From: Methanobacteriota archaeon
GTDB lineage: Archaea > Thermoplasmatota > Poseidoniia > MGIII > CG-Epi1
Length of the DNA: 64,000 nucleotides
Reading direction: 5' to 3'
NCBI GenBank assembly: GCA_014240055.1
Contig: JAAZXP010000002.1
Coordinates: 1-64,000 of the forward strand
Below are positions 35,240 to 44,396 of the stretch, piece by piece; position 1 is the first letter of the stretch; every line of letters begins with the position of its first letter. A program made the position numbers and the translations under genes. Under the pieces are notes generated by a model. That model ran no database searches and had not been told where the DNA came from. It saw nothing but the letters and a program-made list of their open reading frames with translations.

Positions 35240-36412
35240 ATGCGTATAGGAGTCCCAAAAGAAACTGCCAAGAATGAAACACGTGTAGCAATTGTACCGG
35301 TTTCAATACCTAAATTAAAAAAACTAGGATTTGAAGTTATTATTCAAGAAGGTGCTGGCAAATTATCAGGGTATTCTGATTCAGAATATACTGAGAAAGG
35401 TGCTCATATCGGTAAATTAGATGAAGTAATGTCTACTGAATTAATTGCATCTATTAATGTACCTGATTTCAAAATGATGAAAAAAGGACAAATGCTAACC
35501 TGCATGGCTGATCCTTTTAGGAATTTAGAACAAACAAAGCAAATAATTGATTCCGGAATTACACTTCTTTCGCTTGAAGTAATACCAAGGAGACTGTCTA
35601 AGGGCCAGTCTATGGATGTTAACTCAAGTCAGGACAATTTGTCAGGATATAAAGCAGCATTAATGGGTGCTGAAAATATTGCAAAAATGGTACCTATGAT
35701 GATGACATCTGCAGGAACTGTTAAACCTTCTAAATTTGTTATTCAAGGTGCTGCTGTAGCTGGATTACAAGCCATTGCAACAGCAAAAAGATTAGGAGCT
35801 GCAGTTCAAGCTATTGATGTAAGATTGGCAGCTAAACAAGATACGGAAAGTCTCGGTGCTAAATTTATTGATGTACCGGGATGGAAAGATGCTGAAAGTT
35901 CAAGTGGTCATGCTTCTTTGTTTACAGATAAAGGACTTCAAGAATCATTTGATAAATCGTTAATGGAAGCAGTAAGAAATGCAGATGTTGTAATAACAAC
36001 AGCTAGATTATTTGGAACAAACGCGCCTAAATTATTTTTTGGTAAGGAAATGAACGAGAATATGACAAACGAAATGAAAGAAGGATCAGTCATTGTAGAT
36101 ATGAACTGTGATACTGGAGGAAATATAGTAGGCAGTAAAGAGGATGAGATTATTCAAAAGAACGGTGTAACTATAGTTGGAATACCTCTTTTGTGCCGAA
36201 CTGTACCTAATACTGCATCTATGCTATATTCTAATAACGTCACTAACTTTGTGACTGTACTAGTAGATGAAGGAAAATTGACAATAAATCAAGATGAACA
36301 AGTCTTAACTGGTGATGAAGGTGGTATTTCTGCAGGTTATGGTGGAATCTTAATTGGTGAGAATGGTGAAATACATGCTAATCATACTAAATTAATGGAG
36401 GCAATGAAATAA
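35240..36412 (+). CDS. pntAA: NAD(P) transhydrogenase subunit alpha part 1 (NAD-binding)
   Basis: This is the soluble NAD(H)-binding domain of proton-pumping transhydrogenase. The ATG at 35240 starts the usual MRIGVPKETAKNETRVAI; a TTG start 15 bases earlier would add five unusual residues. About 390 residues include IQGAAVAGLQAIATAKRLGA (Rossmann loop), the mobile loop region and VIVDMNCDTGGN. TTTATA at 35215-35220 lies 20-25 bases before the ATG. The stop overlaps the pntAB start. Confidence 0.93.
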   Translation: MRIGVPKETAKNETRVAIVPVSIPKLKKLGFEVIIQEGAGKLSGYSDSEYTEKGAHIGKLDEVMSTELIASINVPDFKMMKKGQMLTCMADPFRNLEQTKQIIDSGITLLSLEVIPRRLSKGQSMDVNSSQDNLSGYKAALMGAENIAKMVPMMMTSAGTVKPSKFVIQGAAVAGLQAIATAKRLGAAVQAIDVRLAAKQDTESLGAKFIDVPGWKDAESSSGHASLFTDKGLQESFDKSLMEAVRNADVVITTARLFGTNAPKLFFGKEMNENMTNEMKEGSVIVDMNCDTGGNIVGSKEDEIIQKNGVTIVGIPLLCRTVPNTASMLYSNNVTNFVTVLVDEGKLTINQDEQVLTGDEGGISAGYGGILIGENGEIHANHTKLMEAMK

Positions 36413-36720
36413 TGGAATTACTGAGTTTAATAGGTGCTATTACTATTTTTATTTTGGCTATCTTTTTAGGGTTTGAACTTATAACAAAAGTTCCTGCAAC
36501 ACTACATACTCCTCTTATGTCTGGAGCGAATGCCATTTCAGGTATTACTGTAGTTGGAGCTCTAATTTTTTCTAATACTGCTTTTAATAACGGAAATCCA
36601 GGCTCTGCTGCTTGGTTAGCTTTTTTTGCATTGATTTTAGCTACCATAAATGTAGTTGGAGGATTTGCCGTGACTAACAGAATGTTGAATATGATTGCTG
36701 GAAAAAGGAGAGGGAAATAG
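36412..36720 (+). CDS. pntAB: NAD(P) transhydrogenase subunit alpha part 2 (membrane)
   Basis: The 102-residue protein has three or four membrane helices and the conserved TLHTPLMSGANAISGITVVG and AWLAFFALILATINVVGGF segments of the separate PntAB subunit. It provides part of the proton channel with PntB. It overlaps pntAA by one base and directly abuts pntB. Confidence 0.94.
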   Translation: MELLSLIGAITIFILAIFLGFELITKVPATLHTPLMSGANAISGITVVGALIFSNTAFNNGNPGSAAWLAFFALILATINVVGGFAVTNRMLNMIAGKRRGK

Positions 36721-38133
36721 ATGGATCCTGCAGTTTGGGATATTGGATATTTAATTGCCTCTATTCTCTTTATTTTAGGATTAAAGAAACTAGGTCATCC
36801 ACGAACCGCCCCAACTGGTAATCTCTATGGAGCTTTGGGAATGCTACTTGCCGTGGTAGTAACTATTGCACAAATGGATTTTGGAGTAATTGATAATTTC
36901 GTCCTAATTGCCGGAGGGCTGCTTATTGGAGGTTTAATTGGATATGTTATGGCAATTCGGGTTCAAATGACTGGAATGCCTGAAATGGTAGCGCTATTCA
37001 ATGGATTTGGAGGTGCTGCGAGTGCATTGGTTGCAGCCTCTGAAGTATTTAGACGAATTGAAGAGAACACATTTCCTACAGATTTAGAATTATACGTAGC
37101 TTGGATTGCTATCGGACTTTCAGCTCTAGTTGGATGGATGACATTAACTGGAAGTTTATTGGCTATGATGAAACTAAAGGGCGGTATCGAACTCTTTGGA
37201 ACATGGTATCGAACTCCAACTTGGGGCCCTGGTTGGCTAAATTATGTGAAAGGGATTTTTCTAGTTGTAATTGTAGCTTTAATCTATATGAGTATTGAAG
37301 AACCTGGAAACCAAGATTACGTAATTGGAATTATTATATTGTCTTGTATTCTAGGTATTCTATTTGTTCTTCCTATTGGCGGAGCTGATATGCCCGTAGT
37401 AGTAAGTCTTCTAAATTCTCTATCAGGAATTGCTGCTGCATTTACTGGATTTATAATTAGTAATAATGTTTTAATTATTGCAGGTTCTATGGTTGGAGCT
37501 GCAGGGCTTATTCTAACAAATATTATGTGTAAAGCAATGAATCGACAACTCATTGATGTATTATTCAAATCTTTCGGAGGTTCCGATAAGGAACAAGTCA
37601 CAAGGACAAAGGTAGGATCCGATCCTGAAGAAGTAGCAATGATTTGTGATGGGATTTCAAAATGTGTGATTGTTCCAGGATATGGTATGGCTGTATCTCA
37701 ATGCCAACATCAAGTTCGAGAATTTGCAGATCTCTTAGAAGCAAATGGATGTGAAGTTAAATACGGAATTCACCCAGTAGCTGGAAGAATGCCGGGACAT
37801 ATGAATGTATTATTGGCTGAAGCAAATGTGCCTTATGAAAAATTAATTGAAATGGATGATATCAATTCAGAAATGGGAGAATGTGATGTGGCCATAGTCG
37901 TTGGAGCAAATGATACTGTGAATCCTGCAGCCAGAAGCAATGAAGGCCCATTAGCAGGCATGCCAATCATCAATGTCGATAAAGCAAGAGTCGTTGTGAT
38001 GGTAAAGAGATCATTGTCTGTTGGTTATGCTGGCGTTGATAATGATTTATTCTATGAAGACAATACTATGATGTTATTTGGTGATGGGAAAAAAATGATG
38101 ACCGAACTAGTTTCTTCGATGAAAGATCTTTAG
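36721..38133 (+). CDS. pntB: NAD(P) transhydrogenase subunit beta
   Basis: The 470-residue subunit has about nine membrane helices (1-280) and a C-terminal NADP(H)-binding domain: VPGYGMAVSQCQHQVREFAD, GIHPVAGRMPGHMNVLLAEA and VVGANDTVNPAAR are all present. The three Pnt proteins use the proton gradient to drive NADPH formation from NADH. Its 3' end overlaps rmuC by four bases, convergently. Confidence 0.96.
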   Translation: MDPAVWDIGYLIASILFILGLKKLGHPRTAPTGNLYGALGMLLAVVVTIAQMDFGVIDNFVLIAGGLLIGGLIGYVMAIRVQMTGMPEMVALFNGFGGAASALVAASEVFRRIEENTFPTDLELYVAWIAIGLSALVGWMTLTGSLLAMMKLKGGIELFGTWYRTPTWGPGWLNYVKGIFLVVIVALIYMSIEEPGNQDYVIGIIILSCILGILFVLPIGGADMPVVVSLLNSLSGIAAAFTGFIISNNVLIIAGSMVGAAGLILTNIMCKAMNRQLIDVLFKSFGGSDKEQVTRTKVGSDPEEVAMICDGISKCVIVPGYGMAVSQCQHQVREFADLLEANGCEVKYGIHPVAGRMPGHMNVLLAEANVPYEKLIEMDDINSEMGECDVAIVVGANDTVNPAARSNEGPLAGMPIINVDKARVVVMVKRSLSVGYAGVDNDLFYEDNTMMLFGDGKKMMTELVSSMKDL

Positions 38134-39248
38134 AACTTTTGTTGACCGCTATCTAATTTATCAGTCTCTGAAGATTCAACTAAACTAGTAATCTCTTCGA
38201 TTTTATCAAGTGGTTTCTCAAGTTGCCTTCTTCGCGTAGAAACCATAGTATCATAATCTTTCTTAGCTGTATCCAAACTTCTTCCCATCTTATCCATAAT
38301 TTCAACATATTTTTCCCATTGCATTTTAAAATTATTTAATAAGTTCATAACTTCCGTTGCTTTCTTTTCCATTGCAAAATTGCTAATTGCTTGATTAATT
38401 AAAGAGAGAACAGCATACAGCGTAAGTGGTGAACAAAGTAAAACTTTATTCTCAAGAGCATAGTCAATAACATCACTGTCTTCCTTATTAATAAATGAAA
38501 AAATAGATTCATTAGGAACTAACATCAAAACATAATCTACAGTACCTGACGAAGGATCAATGTAACTTCTTTTTGTTATATCTTTAACATGCTTCTTAAC
38601 ATCTTTAAGAAAACTATTTTTTTCACTTGAGCGTATTAATTCGTCTTCTGTATCCACATATTTTTCATAATGGGCTAATGGAAATTTAACGTCCATATTA
38701 AGATGCTTTCCTTTAGGTAAATTAAATGTAAAATCTGGACGTTCACCTGAATCAATAACTTCCTGTTTAGTGTAATTAATTCCTTCAATAAAACCGATTA
38801 CATTCAAAATATCTTCAACGATTCTCTCACCCCATTGTCCTCTTTTCTGTGATGACGAGAGAATTTCTCGCAATTTTGATGTTGTTTCTCTTAAATCTTT
38901 TGTTTGAGAATTAGAATCTTCAAGACTTTGGTTAAGTTTAATTGAATGCTGCTCGATAGATTGTAATTTCTTTGACATTGTTTCTAAATTCCCATCAATT
39001 AACTTTTTCTTATTCTCCAGATCCTTATCAGCTTCCTTAGAAAGATTTTGAAATTTGTCATCAGCTATCTTAAGAAATTCTTCAGTGTTGGCCTTGTTTA
39101 CATCAAATGCTACCGATTTGAAGGCCTTTTCCATTTCCTCCTTAATTCCCTCTAATTCTTCATCATTAGATTGATTTGTTTGATTAGCTAAATAATAACC
39201 TAGTCCAATTCCAATAATTAAACTAATTATAATGTAAATCTCTACCAT
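38130..39248 (-). CDS. rmuC: RmuC-family protein
   Basis: The 372 residues start with one membrane helix (IYIIISLIIGIGLGYYLA), followed by a long coiled coil (about 30-130). The RmuC nuclease-like domain follows, with RGQWGERIVEDILNVIGF, PDFTFNLPKGKHLNMDVKFPL and a C-terminal helical part. RmuC limits DNA inversions in bacteria and belongs to the PD-(D/E)XK group. The exact cellular task in archaea is unknown. Confidence 0.9.
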   Translation of the reverse strand: MVEIYIIISLIIGIGLGYYLANQTNQSNDEELEGIKEEMEKAFKSVAFDVNKANTEEFLKIADDKFQNLSKEADKDLENKKKLIDGNLETMSKKLQSIEQHSIKLNQSLEDSNSQTKDLRETTSKLREILSSSQKRGQWGERIVEDILNVIGFIEGINYTKQEVIDSGERPDFTFNLPKGKHLNMDVKFPLAHYEKYVDTEDELIRSSEKNSFLKDVKKHVKDITKRSYIDPSSGTVDYVLMLVPNESIFSFINKEDSDVIDYALENKVLLCSPLTLYAVLSLINQAISNFAMEKKATEVMNLLNNFKMQWEKYVEIMDKMGRSLDTAKKDYDTMVSTRRRQLEKPLDKIEEITSLVESSETDKLDSGQQKF

Positions 39249-39324
39249 TCTATATCTCTTAACGCGGGCTAATATTAATCATTTTATTACACAAAGCTAT
39301 CTAAAAGTCATCCTTTAACATGTA

Positions 39325-40014
39325 TTGAGAATTGTACTAGTTGAACCACAACATCCCGGTAACGTAGGCGCTGTAGCTCGCGCTATGGCTAATTTTGGAT
39401 TGACCGATTTAGCAATGGTAAATGGATGTGAACTAGCTGATGAAAGTTATGCAAGATCTAAATCAGGGAGGCCGGTTTTAGAAAATTCAAAACGTTACAA
39501 AACTATTGAAGAAGCTATAGCAAATTGTGACATCGCTATTGGAACTAGTGGAATAACGCCTGAAGGAGATAAAAGATGGTTTAGAGCTCCTGAAAACGTT
39601 GAGAAAATTAATGATATTATCACTGAAAGAGAAAATCCAGCATTGTTGTTTGGGCGAGAAAATTACGGACTTTACAGAGAGGAATTAGCTCTTTGTGAAA
39701 CGACCATAACTATTCCTACAAATCCGGAATATCCAGTACTTAATCTTTCTCATGCAGTTTCAATAGTTCTTTACGAAATAAAAAGAAAAGAGAAAGTAAA
39801 AGGTCCGAAAAAACGAAAAAATGTTTCTAACGACGAATTTGAAAGATTAGTTGAGAGAATTATGGATTTATTGGAAAATAGTAGCTATCCCAAGAGAAGA
39901 CTAGATCGTTCTAAAACAACCCTAAGAAGATTAATCTCTAGAGGAAATCCTGATGAAGGCGAATATGAAAACTTAATGGGAATATTCAAGGCAATAAGAG
40001 AGGGAAAAAGATGA
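39325..40014 (+). CDS. TrmJ-like SPOUT RNA 2'-O-methyltransferase
   Basis: The 229 residues have the knotted SPOUT fold: IVLVEPQHPGNVGAVARAMANFGL at the N terminus (split motif 1), LLFGRENYGL and NLSHAVSIVLYE near the knot, and a C-terminal helical extension. These match TrmJ, which methylates the ribose of residue 32 in tRNA. The start is a TTG without an evident Shine-Dalgarno. Its 3' end overlaps the next gene by four bases. Confidence 0.88.
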   Translation: MRIVLVEPQHPGNVGAVARAMANFGLTDLAMVNGCELADESYARSKSGRPVLENSKRYKTIEEAIANCDIAIGTSGITPEGDKRWFRAPENVEKINDIITERENPALLFGRENYGLYREELALCETTITIPTNPEYPVLNLSHAVSIVLYEIKRKEKVKGPKKRKNVSNDEFERLVERIMDLLENSSYPKRRLDRSKTTLRRLISRGNPDEGEYENLMGIFKAIREGKR

Positions 40015-40478
40015 AATATATTATGGTTACTGGCCCAATGGGAGCTGGGAAGTCAACATTTATGAGAAGTTTACCTAAACCTCAAGAAAACTTTGTTGTA
40101 CCTAGCAATGTTCCTGACATGATGCTAGATTATTCATGTAAATTAAAAAAAATGATGTTTTACGAAATCGATGCACCGACCGCTACTGGAATAGCTTGGA
40201 TAGATTGGATTAAAGCTGCAAACACACAGCTTATTGTTGGAAATGGAATAGAAGGACCTGATGAATATTTTATTGAATTATGGAACTACTTAGTTCAAAA
40301 TACTCCCGAGACTCAAAGAGTTATTATACTAAATCGCACAGATAAGATTACAGACGAATGGAAAACTTATGCAAATGAAAAAATAATGTGTATTGGAATC
40401 GGGAATACTATTGATGAAGAAACAGCAATAGCTGCCGAAAATGATATTTCAGCCATTATAGATTATCTAGAGGAATAA
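40011..40478 (+). CDS. Small P-loop GTPase-like protein
   Basis: The 155 residues begin with a Walker A motif (TGPMGAGKSTF, residues 6-16). A possible switch region DAPTATG and an NKxD-like NRTDK (G4) follow, so it looks like a small Ras-like GTPase similar to the archaeal/bacterial COG2229 group. The TTVD-type switch I is not obvious. It overlaps the TrmJ-like gene by four bases and is followed one base later by an unknown gene. A partner role with one of these is possible. Confidence 0.68.
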   Translation: MKYIMVTGPMGAGKSTFMRSLPKPQENFVVPSNVPDMMLDYSCKLKKMMFYEIDAPTATGIAWIDWIKAANTQLIVGNGIEGPDEYFIELWNYLVQNTPETQRVIILNRTDKITDEWKTYANEKIMCIGIGNTIDEETAIAAENDISAIIDYLEE

Positions 40479-40479
40479 A

Positions 40480-40905
40480 ATGAATAATGATAAAAAAATT
40501 GAAAGCTTGAGATTTCTTTTAGCTGCAGCAAGTCAAATCTACGGTGAAAAGAAATTACTTCAAATGTTGAATACACAAGGTGCTCCTCAACATGAACATA
40601 TAGAATTGCTCGTAAATGACCCTGGACTAAGATTTACACATTTAACAATGGCGCTAAAGGAATCTGATGACTTTATTTCCCAATTAGAAAATCGATTAAC
40701 TGAATTATGCAATATCGCAGATAGCTTAGAAATTGGTAAACCTGAAAATATTAGAAAATGGTTGAGTGATGACTGTAGGCCCTGTATAGTAGAACACATT
40801 ATTCAAGGATATGAAGATGTATATCATATTATGATTGAATTGGATAATAGGCTAATGTGGCCTGGTTGGCCCCTTATTGGGAAATTACATGACCCAATAG
40901 AATAA
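40480..40905 (+). CDS. Helical protein of unknown function next to the small GTPase
   Basis: I do not recognise this 141-residue protein. It is soluble and mostly helical, with recurring leucines and two cysteines in SDDCRPCIVEH. It ends in a Trp/Pro-rich stretch (LMWPGWPLIGKLHD). It starts one base after the GTPase stop, so the two are translated together and may form a pair. Confidence 0.55.
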   Translation: MNNDKKIESLRFLLAAASQIYGEKKLLQMLNTQGAPQHEHIELLVNDPGLRFTHLTMALKESDDFISQLENRLTELCNIADSLEIGKPENIRKWLSDDCRPCIVEHIIQGYEDVYHIMIELDNRLMWPGWPLIGKLHDPIE

Positions 40906-40953
40906 AGAGGAAGAAGATTAATACTACATTCAATACACGATTCTGAGGATACA

Positions 40954-43656
40954 ATGAGTAAAGCACATGTTTATCGATTTGGACCAGGCATGACTGATGG
41001 TGATGCTGAGATGAAAAACCTATTGGGTGGAAAAGGGGCAAACCTTGCTGAAATGGCTATTTTAGAAATTCCAGTACCTCCGGGATGCACAATAACTACT
41101 GAAATTTGTACATACTATAATGAAAATAATAAAAGCTATCCTAAAGAATTAGAAGAACAATTAAAGAATTCCATTAAAGATATTGAAAATAGCGTAGGAA
41201 CTGTATTTGGAGATCCAGATAATCCTCTGTTACTATCTGTGCGATCTGGGGCTAGAGCTTCAATGCCAGGTATGATGGAAACTGTTCTTAATGTAGGGCT
41301 AAACGATTTTACAAGAGAAGGATTAATTTCTAAAAGTGGCGATCCAAGATTTGTATATGATGCTCAAAGAAGATTAATTCAAATGTATTCTGATGTTGTT
41401 ATGGAAAAAGCCTCTGGAATTGAACCTGAAGAAGGCATGGGAATTAGAAACCAATTAGAACATGAATTGGAAAAAATGAAAGAACAAGCTGGCGTGACTG
41501 AAGATACTGAATTGTCTGCTATGAATTTGAAAGATTTGGTTGAAATCTATAAAGGAAAAGTTATCGAAGTCCTAAAAAAACCATTCCCAGAAGATCCTTG
41601 GAAACAATTATGGGGCGCTATTTCAGCTGTTTTCCATTCATGGGATGGAAAAAGAGCAAAGGCTTACAGAAAAATTGAAAATATACCTGAAGAATGGGGA
41701 ACTGCTGTTAATGTACAAGCAATGGTATTTGGAAATCTAGGAGACGACAGTGCTACAGGCGTCGCATTTACTAGAAATCCAGCAACTGGTGAGAATAATT
41801 TCTACGGAGAATGGCTAGCAAAAGCTCAGGGGGAAGATGTTGTAGCCGGGATAAGAACACCTAATCCGCTCAATGAAGTCTGTAGAACTGAACACAGTGG
41901 AGATTTATCTAGCTTAGAACAAGAATATCCACACTTGTATAACGAATTAAACGAAATTAGAATCAATCTTGAAAAACATTACAATGACATGTTAGACATT
42001 GAATTTACTATTCAGTCAGGAAAATTATGGATGCTACAATGCAGAATAGGCAAGAGAAATGGACCTGCTGCAATTCGTATGGCATCTGAAATGGTTAATG
42101 AAAAAATGATTGATGAAAGAACAGCAGTAACTAGAGTGTCGCCATCACAATTAGATGAATTATTACATCCAATCGTTGATCCTGATATGGAAAAAGTAAC
42201 TCCATTGCTTGCAAAAGGACTGCCTGCAGGACCTGGAGGTGCTACCGGAAAAGCTGTTTTCACAGCTCAAGATGCTGTTGATTGGGCTGAAAAAGGAGAA
42301 ACTGTTGTATTAGTTCGTGAAGAAACAAATCCAGAAGATGTTGAAGGGATGCGAGCTTCTGTGGCTATACTAACCTCGAGAGGGGGAATGACATCGCATG
42401 CAGCTTTGGTTGCAAGAGGTTGGGGAATGTGCTGTATAGTTGGTGCTGGTGAAATGAAAGTTGATTCTATTAAGAAGGAATTTGTAGTAGAAGGAAAGAC
42501 CATAAAAGAAGGCGATTTGATAACTTTAAATGGAACTGCTGGAAAAGTTTATGAAGGTGAATTACCACTAATTGAGACTGACATTACTAGTGATTATCTA
42601 ACTCATTTCCTAAGTATGTGTGATGGAATAAAGAGAATGAAAGTTAGGACAAATGCTGAAACTCCATCAGATGCTAAACGAGCCCTAAGCTTTGGAGCTG
42701 AAGGTATTGGACTCTTTAGAATAGAACACATGTTCTATGGAGAAGGTTCTGAAAAACCCTTATTTCATCTTCAAGAAATGATTATGGCTAACAGTCCCGA
42801 AGAACGTAAAACTGCTTTAGATCTGTTATTTCCATATATGAAAAATGACATTAAAGATACATTGAAAACAATGGAAGGCCTTCCAGTTACAATCAGATTA
42901 ATGGATCCTCCATTACATGAATTTATCCCACATGATGTTAATAGACAAACTGAGCTTGCAGAATCACTTGGAATTGATTCTACTGAATTAGCTAGAAGAT
43001 CAGATGCATTAAAAGAATCGAATCCAATGATGGGACACAGAGGTGTGAGATTAGGAATCACCCATCCTGAAATTACCGAGATGCAAGCACGAGCCATCCT
43101 TGAAGCTGCAGCTGAATTAAACATTGAAAATGTAAAAACTTTCCCTGAAATAATGATTCCATTGACTGGTATGGAAACTGAATACAATCATCAAGAAAAA
43201 ATTGTCCGAGAAGTAGCTGAAAATACAGAAGGATTAGACAATTATATGGTTGGAACAATGATGGAAATCCCAAGAGCAAGTTTTGTTGCAGACCGAATTG
43301 CAGAAACTGCTGAATTCTTTTCATTTGGTACTAACGATTTGACACAAATGGCATTTGGATTTAGCCGTGATGATACTGGAGGATTTATGCCAGCATATCT
43401 AGAATTAGGATTATTACCTGAAGATCCTTTTGCAAGTCTTGACGAAGGTGTTTGTGAATTAGTAAAAATGGGAATTGAAAAAGGAAGAAAAACAAAACCT
43501 AATCTAAAGATTGGAATTTGTGGTGAGCATGGTGGTGAACCAAAATCAGTCCACTTCTGTCATAATGTAGGTATGGACTATGTTTCATGCTCTCCTTTTA
43601 GAGTACCTATCGCCAGACTTTCTGCTGCACAAGCAGTATTGAACAATGAAAAATAA
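40954..43656 (+). CDS. ppdK: Pyruvate, phosphate dikinase
   Basis: PPDK interconverts pyruvate, ATP and Pi with phosphoenolpyruvate, AMP and PPi. The 900 residues show the nucleotide-binding N-terminal domain (GGKGANLAEMAIL, SVRSGARASMPGMMETVLN), the phosphohistidine domain with H482 in GGMTSHAALVARGWGM, and the C-terminal PEP/pyruvate barrel (GLFRIEHMFYG, FFSFGTNDLTQM, GICGEHGG). It is full length and likely serves gluconeogenesis or glycolysis. Its end overlaps the next gene by 11 bases. Confidence 0.97.
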   Translation: MSKAHVYRFGPGMTDGDAEMKNLLGGKGANLAEMAILEIPVPPGCTITTEICTYYNENNKSYPKELEEQLKNSIKDIENSVGTVFGDPDNPLLLSVRSGARASMPGMMETVLNVGLNDFTREGLISKSGDPRFVYDAQRRLIQMYSDVVMEKASGIEPEEGMGIRNQLEHELEKMKEQAGVTEDTELSAMNLKDLVEIYKGKVIEVLKKPFPEDPWKQLWGAISAVFHSWDGKRAKAYRKIENIPEEWGTAVNVQAMVFGNLGDDSATGVAFTRNPATGENNFYGEWLAKAQGEDVVAGIRTPNPLNEVCRTEHSGDLSSLEQEYPHLYNELNEIRINLEKHYNDMLDIEFTIQSGKLWMLQCRIGKRNGPAAIRMASEMVNEKMIDERTAVTRVSPSQLDELLHPIVDPDMEKVTPLLAKGLPAGPGGATGKAVFTAQDAVDWAEKGETVVLVREETNPEDVEGMRASVAILTSRGGMTSHAALVARGWGMCCIVGAGEMKVDSIKKEFVVEGKTIKEGDLITLNGTAGKVYEGELPLIETDITSDYLTHFLSMCDGIKRMKVRTNAETPSDAKRALSFGAEGIGLFRIEHMFYGEGSEKPLFHLQEMIMANSPEERKTALDLLFPYMKNDIKDTLKTMEGLPVTIRLMDPPLHEFIPHDVNRQTELAESLGIDSTELARRSDALKESNPMMGHRGVRLGITHPEITEMQARAILEAAAELNIENVKTFPEIMIPLTGMETEYNHQEKIVREVAENTEGLDNYMVGTMMEIPRASFVADRIAETAEFFSFGTNDLTQMAFGFSRDDTGGFMPAYLELGLLPEDPFASLDEGVCELVKMGIEKGRKTKPNLKIGICGEHGGEPKSVHFCHNVGMDYVSCSPFRVPIARLSAAQAVLNNEK

Positions 43657-44350
43657 CCAAAATAGCGCTCAAAGATTACTTGAAATTAGTGTGTTTTTAG
43701 GAATAGGGACCTTAATCATTACATATATTGTTTCAACAACTAGTGGAAGAGTTGCACCATTTATTCCAATTATCTCCGAAATGCCATTCAATGACCCTGA
43801 AGGATCAATATTTGGCATTGGACTTGGAATCAGCATGTTCAGTTTTCTAATTTTAGCTCAGGTGTTTCACAAAATCTTCAAACCGTTATCAAAAGAAATT
43901 GATAGTAATTATGAAAACATGAATGATTTAATTAGAATAATAGCAACACTGGGAGCTATTTGCGGAATTATAACTGTTAATTTTAATTGGGATACTTATC
44001 CTATTTTACATGGAATTACTGCATTTATATTATTTACTTCATTTTTAATTTGGAATACTTTTGCCTATCTTGTCTTAGAAAAATCTGGAAAGGGAAATAG
44101 CCTTCGGAAATATGCAGTTTATGCAGGATGGATGTTCTATGTGTTTATGGCTATCTTTAGTGTACTTGATAACCAAGAATTACAAAAAGAAGAAGGTGAT
44201 TTTTTCTATAGGATGAATAATCCTCCAACTGTAGATACTGAAAGATCAATGTATCTAAATATCACGGCATTTTGTGAATGGGCCATGGTATTTTCGTTCT
44301 ATACTAGTGCTCTTACTCATAAAAAGGAACTGGAAGGAATTTCTATCTAA
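43646..44350 (+). CDS. Frag1/DRAM/Sfk1-like six-helix membrane protein
   Basis: The 234 residues form about six membrane helices. The first loop carries APFIPIISEMPFNDPEGSIF, resembling the PFISDTG...PE loop of the Frag1/DRAM/Sfk1 family. The last helix begins with TAFCEWAMVFSF, resembling that family's conserved CEW motif. Members in eukaryotes act in membrane-lipid, autophagy or GPI-anchor contexts. The function in archaea is unknown. It starts inside the ppdK end, so it is probably made from the same message. Confidence 0.6.
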   Translation: MKNNQNSAQRLLEISVFLGIGTLIITYIVSTTSGRVAPFIPIISEMPFNDPEGSIFGIGLGISMFSFLILAQVFHKIFKPLSKEIDSNYENMNDLIRIIATLGAICGIITVNFNWDTYPILHGITAFILFTSFLIWNTFAYLVLEKSGKGNSLRKYAVYAGWMFYVFMAIFSVLDNQELQKEEGDFFYRMNNPPTVDTERSMYLNITAFCEWAMVFSFYTSALTHKKELEGISI

Positions 44351-44367
44351 TTTTTGAAAGTTAAAAG

Positions 44368-44377
44368 TTTATAGTGG
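44368..44377 (+). promoter_or_regulatory. TATA-type promoter element of the Tad-like operon
   Basis: TTTATAGTGG lies 28 bases (from its TTATAG) before the TTG start of the first T2SF gene. No Shine-Dalgarno precedes that start, so the message may be leaderless. The box resembles those before tfb and pyrG. Confidence 0.5.
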
Positions 44378-44396
44378 CTCTGCATTCGCAGTATAC

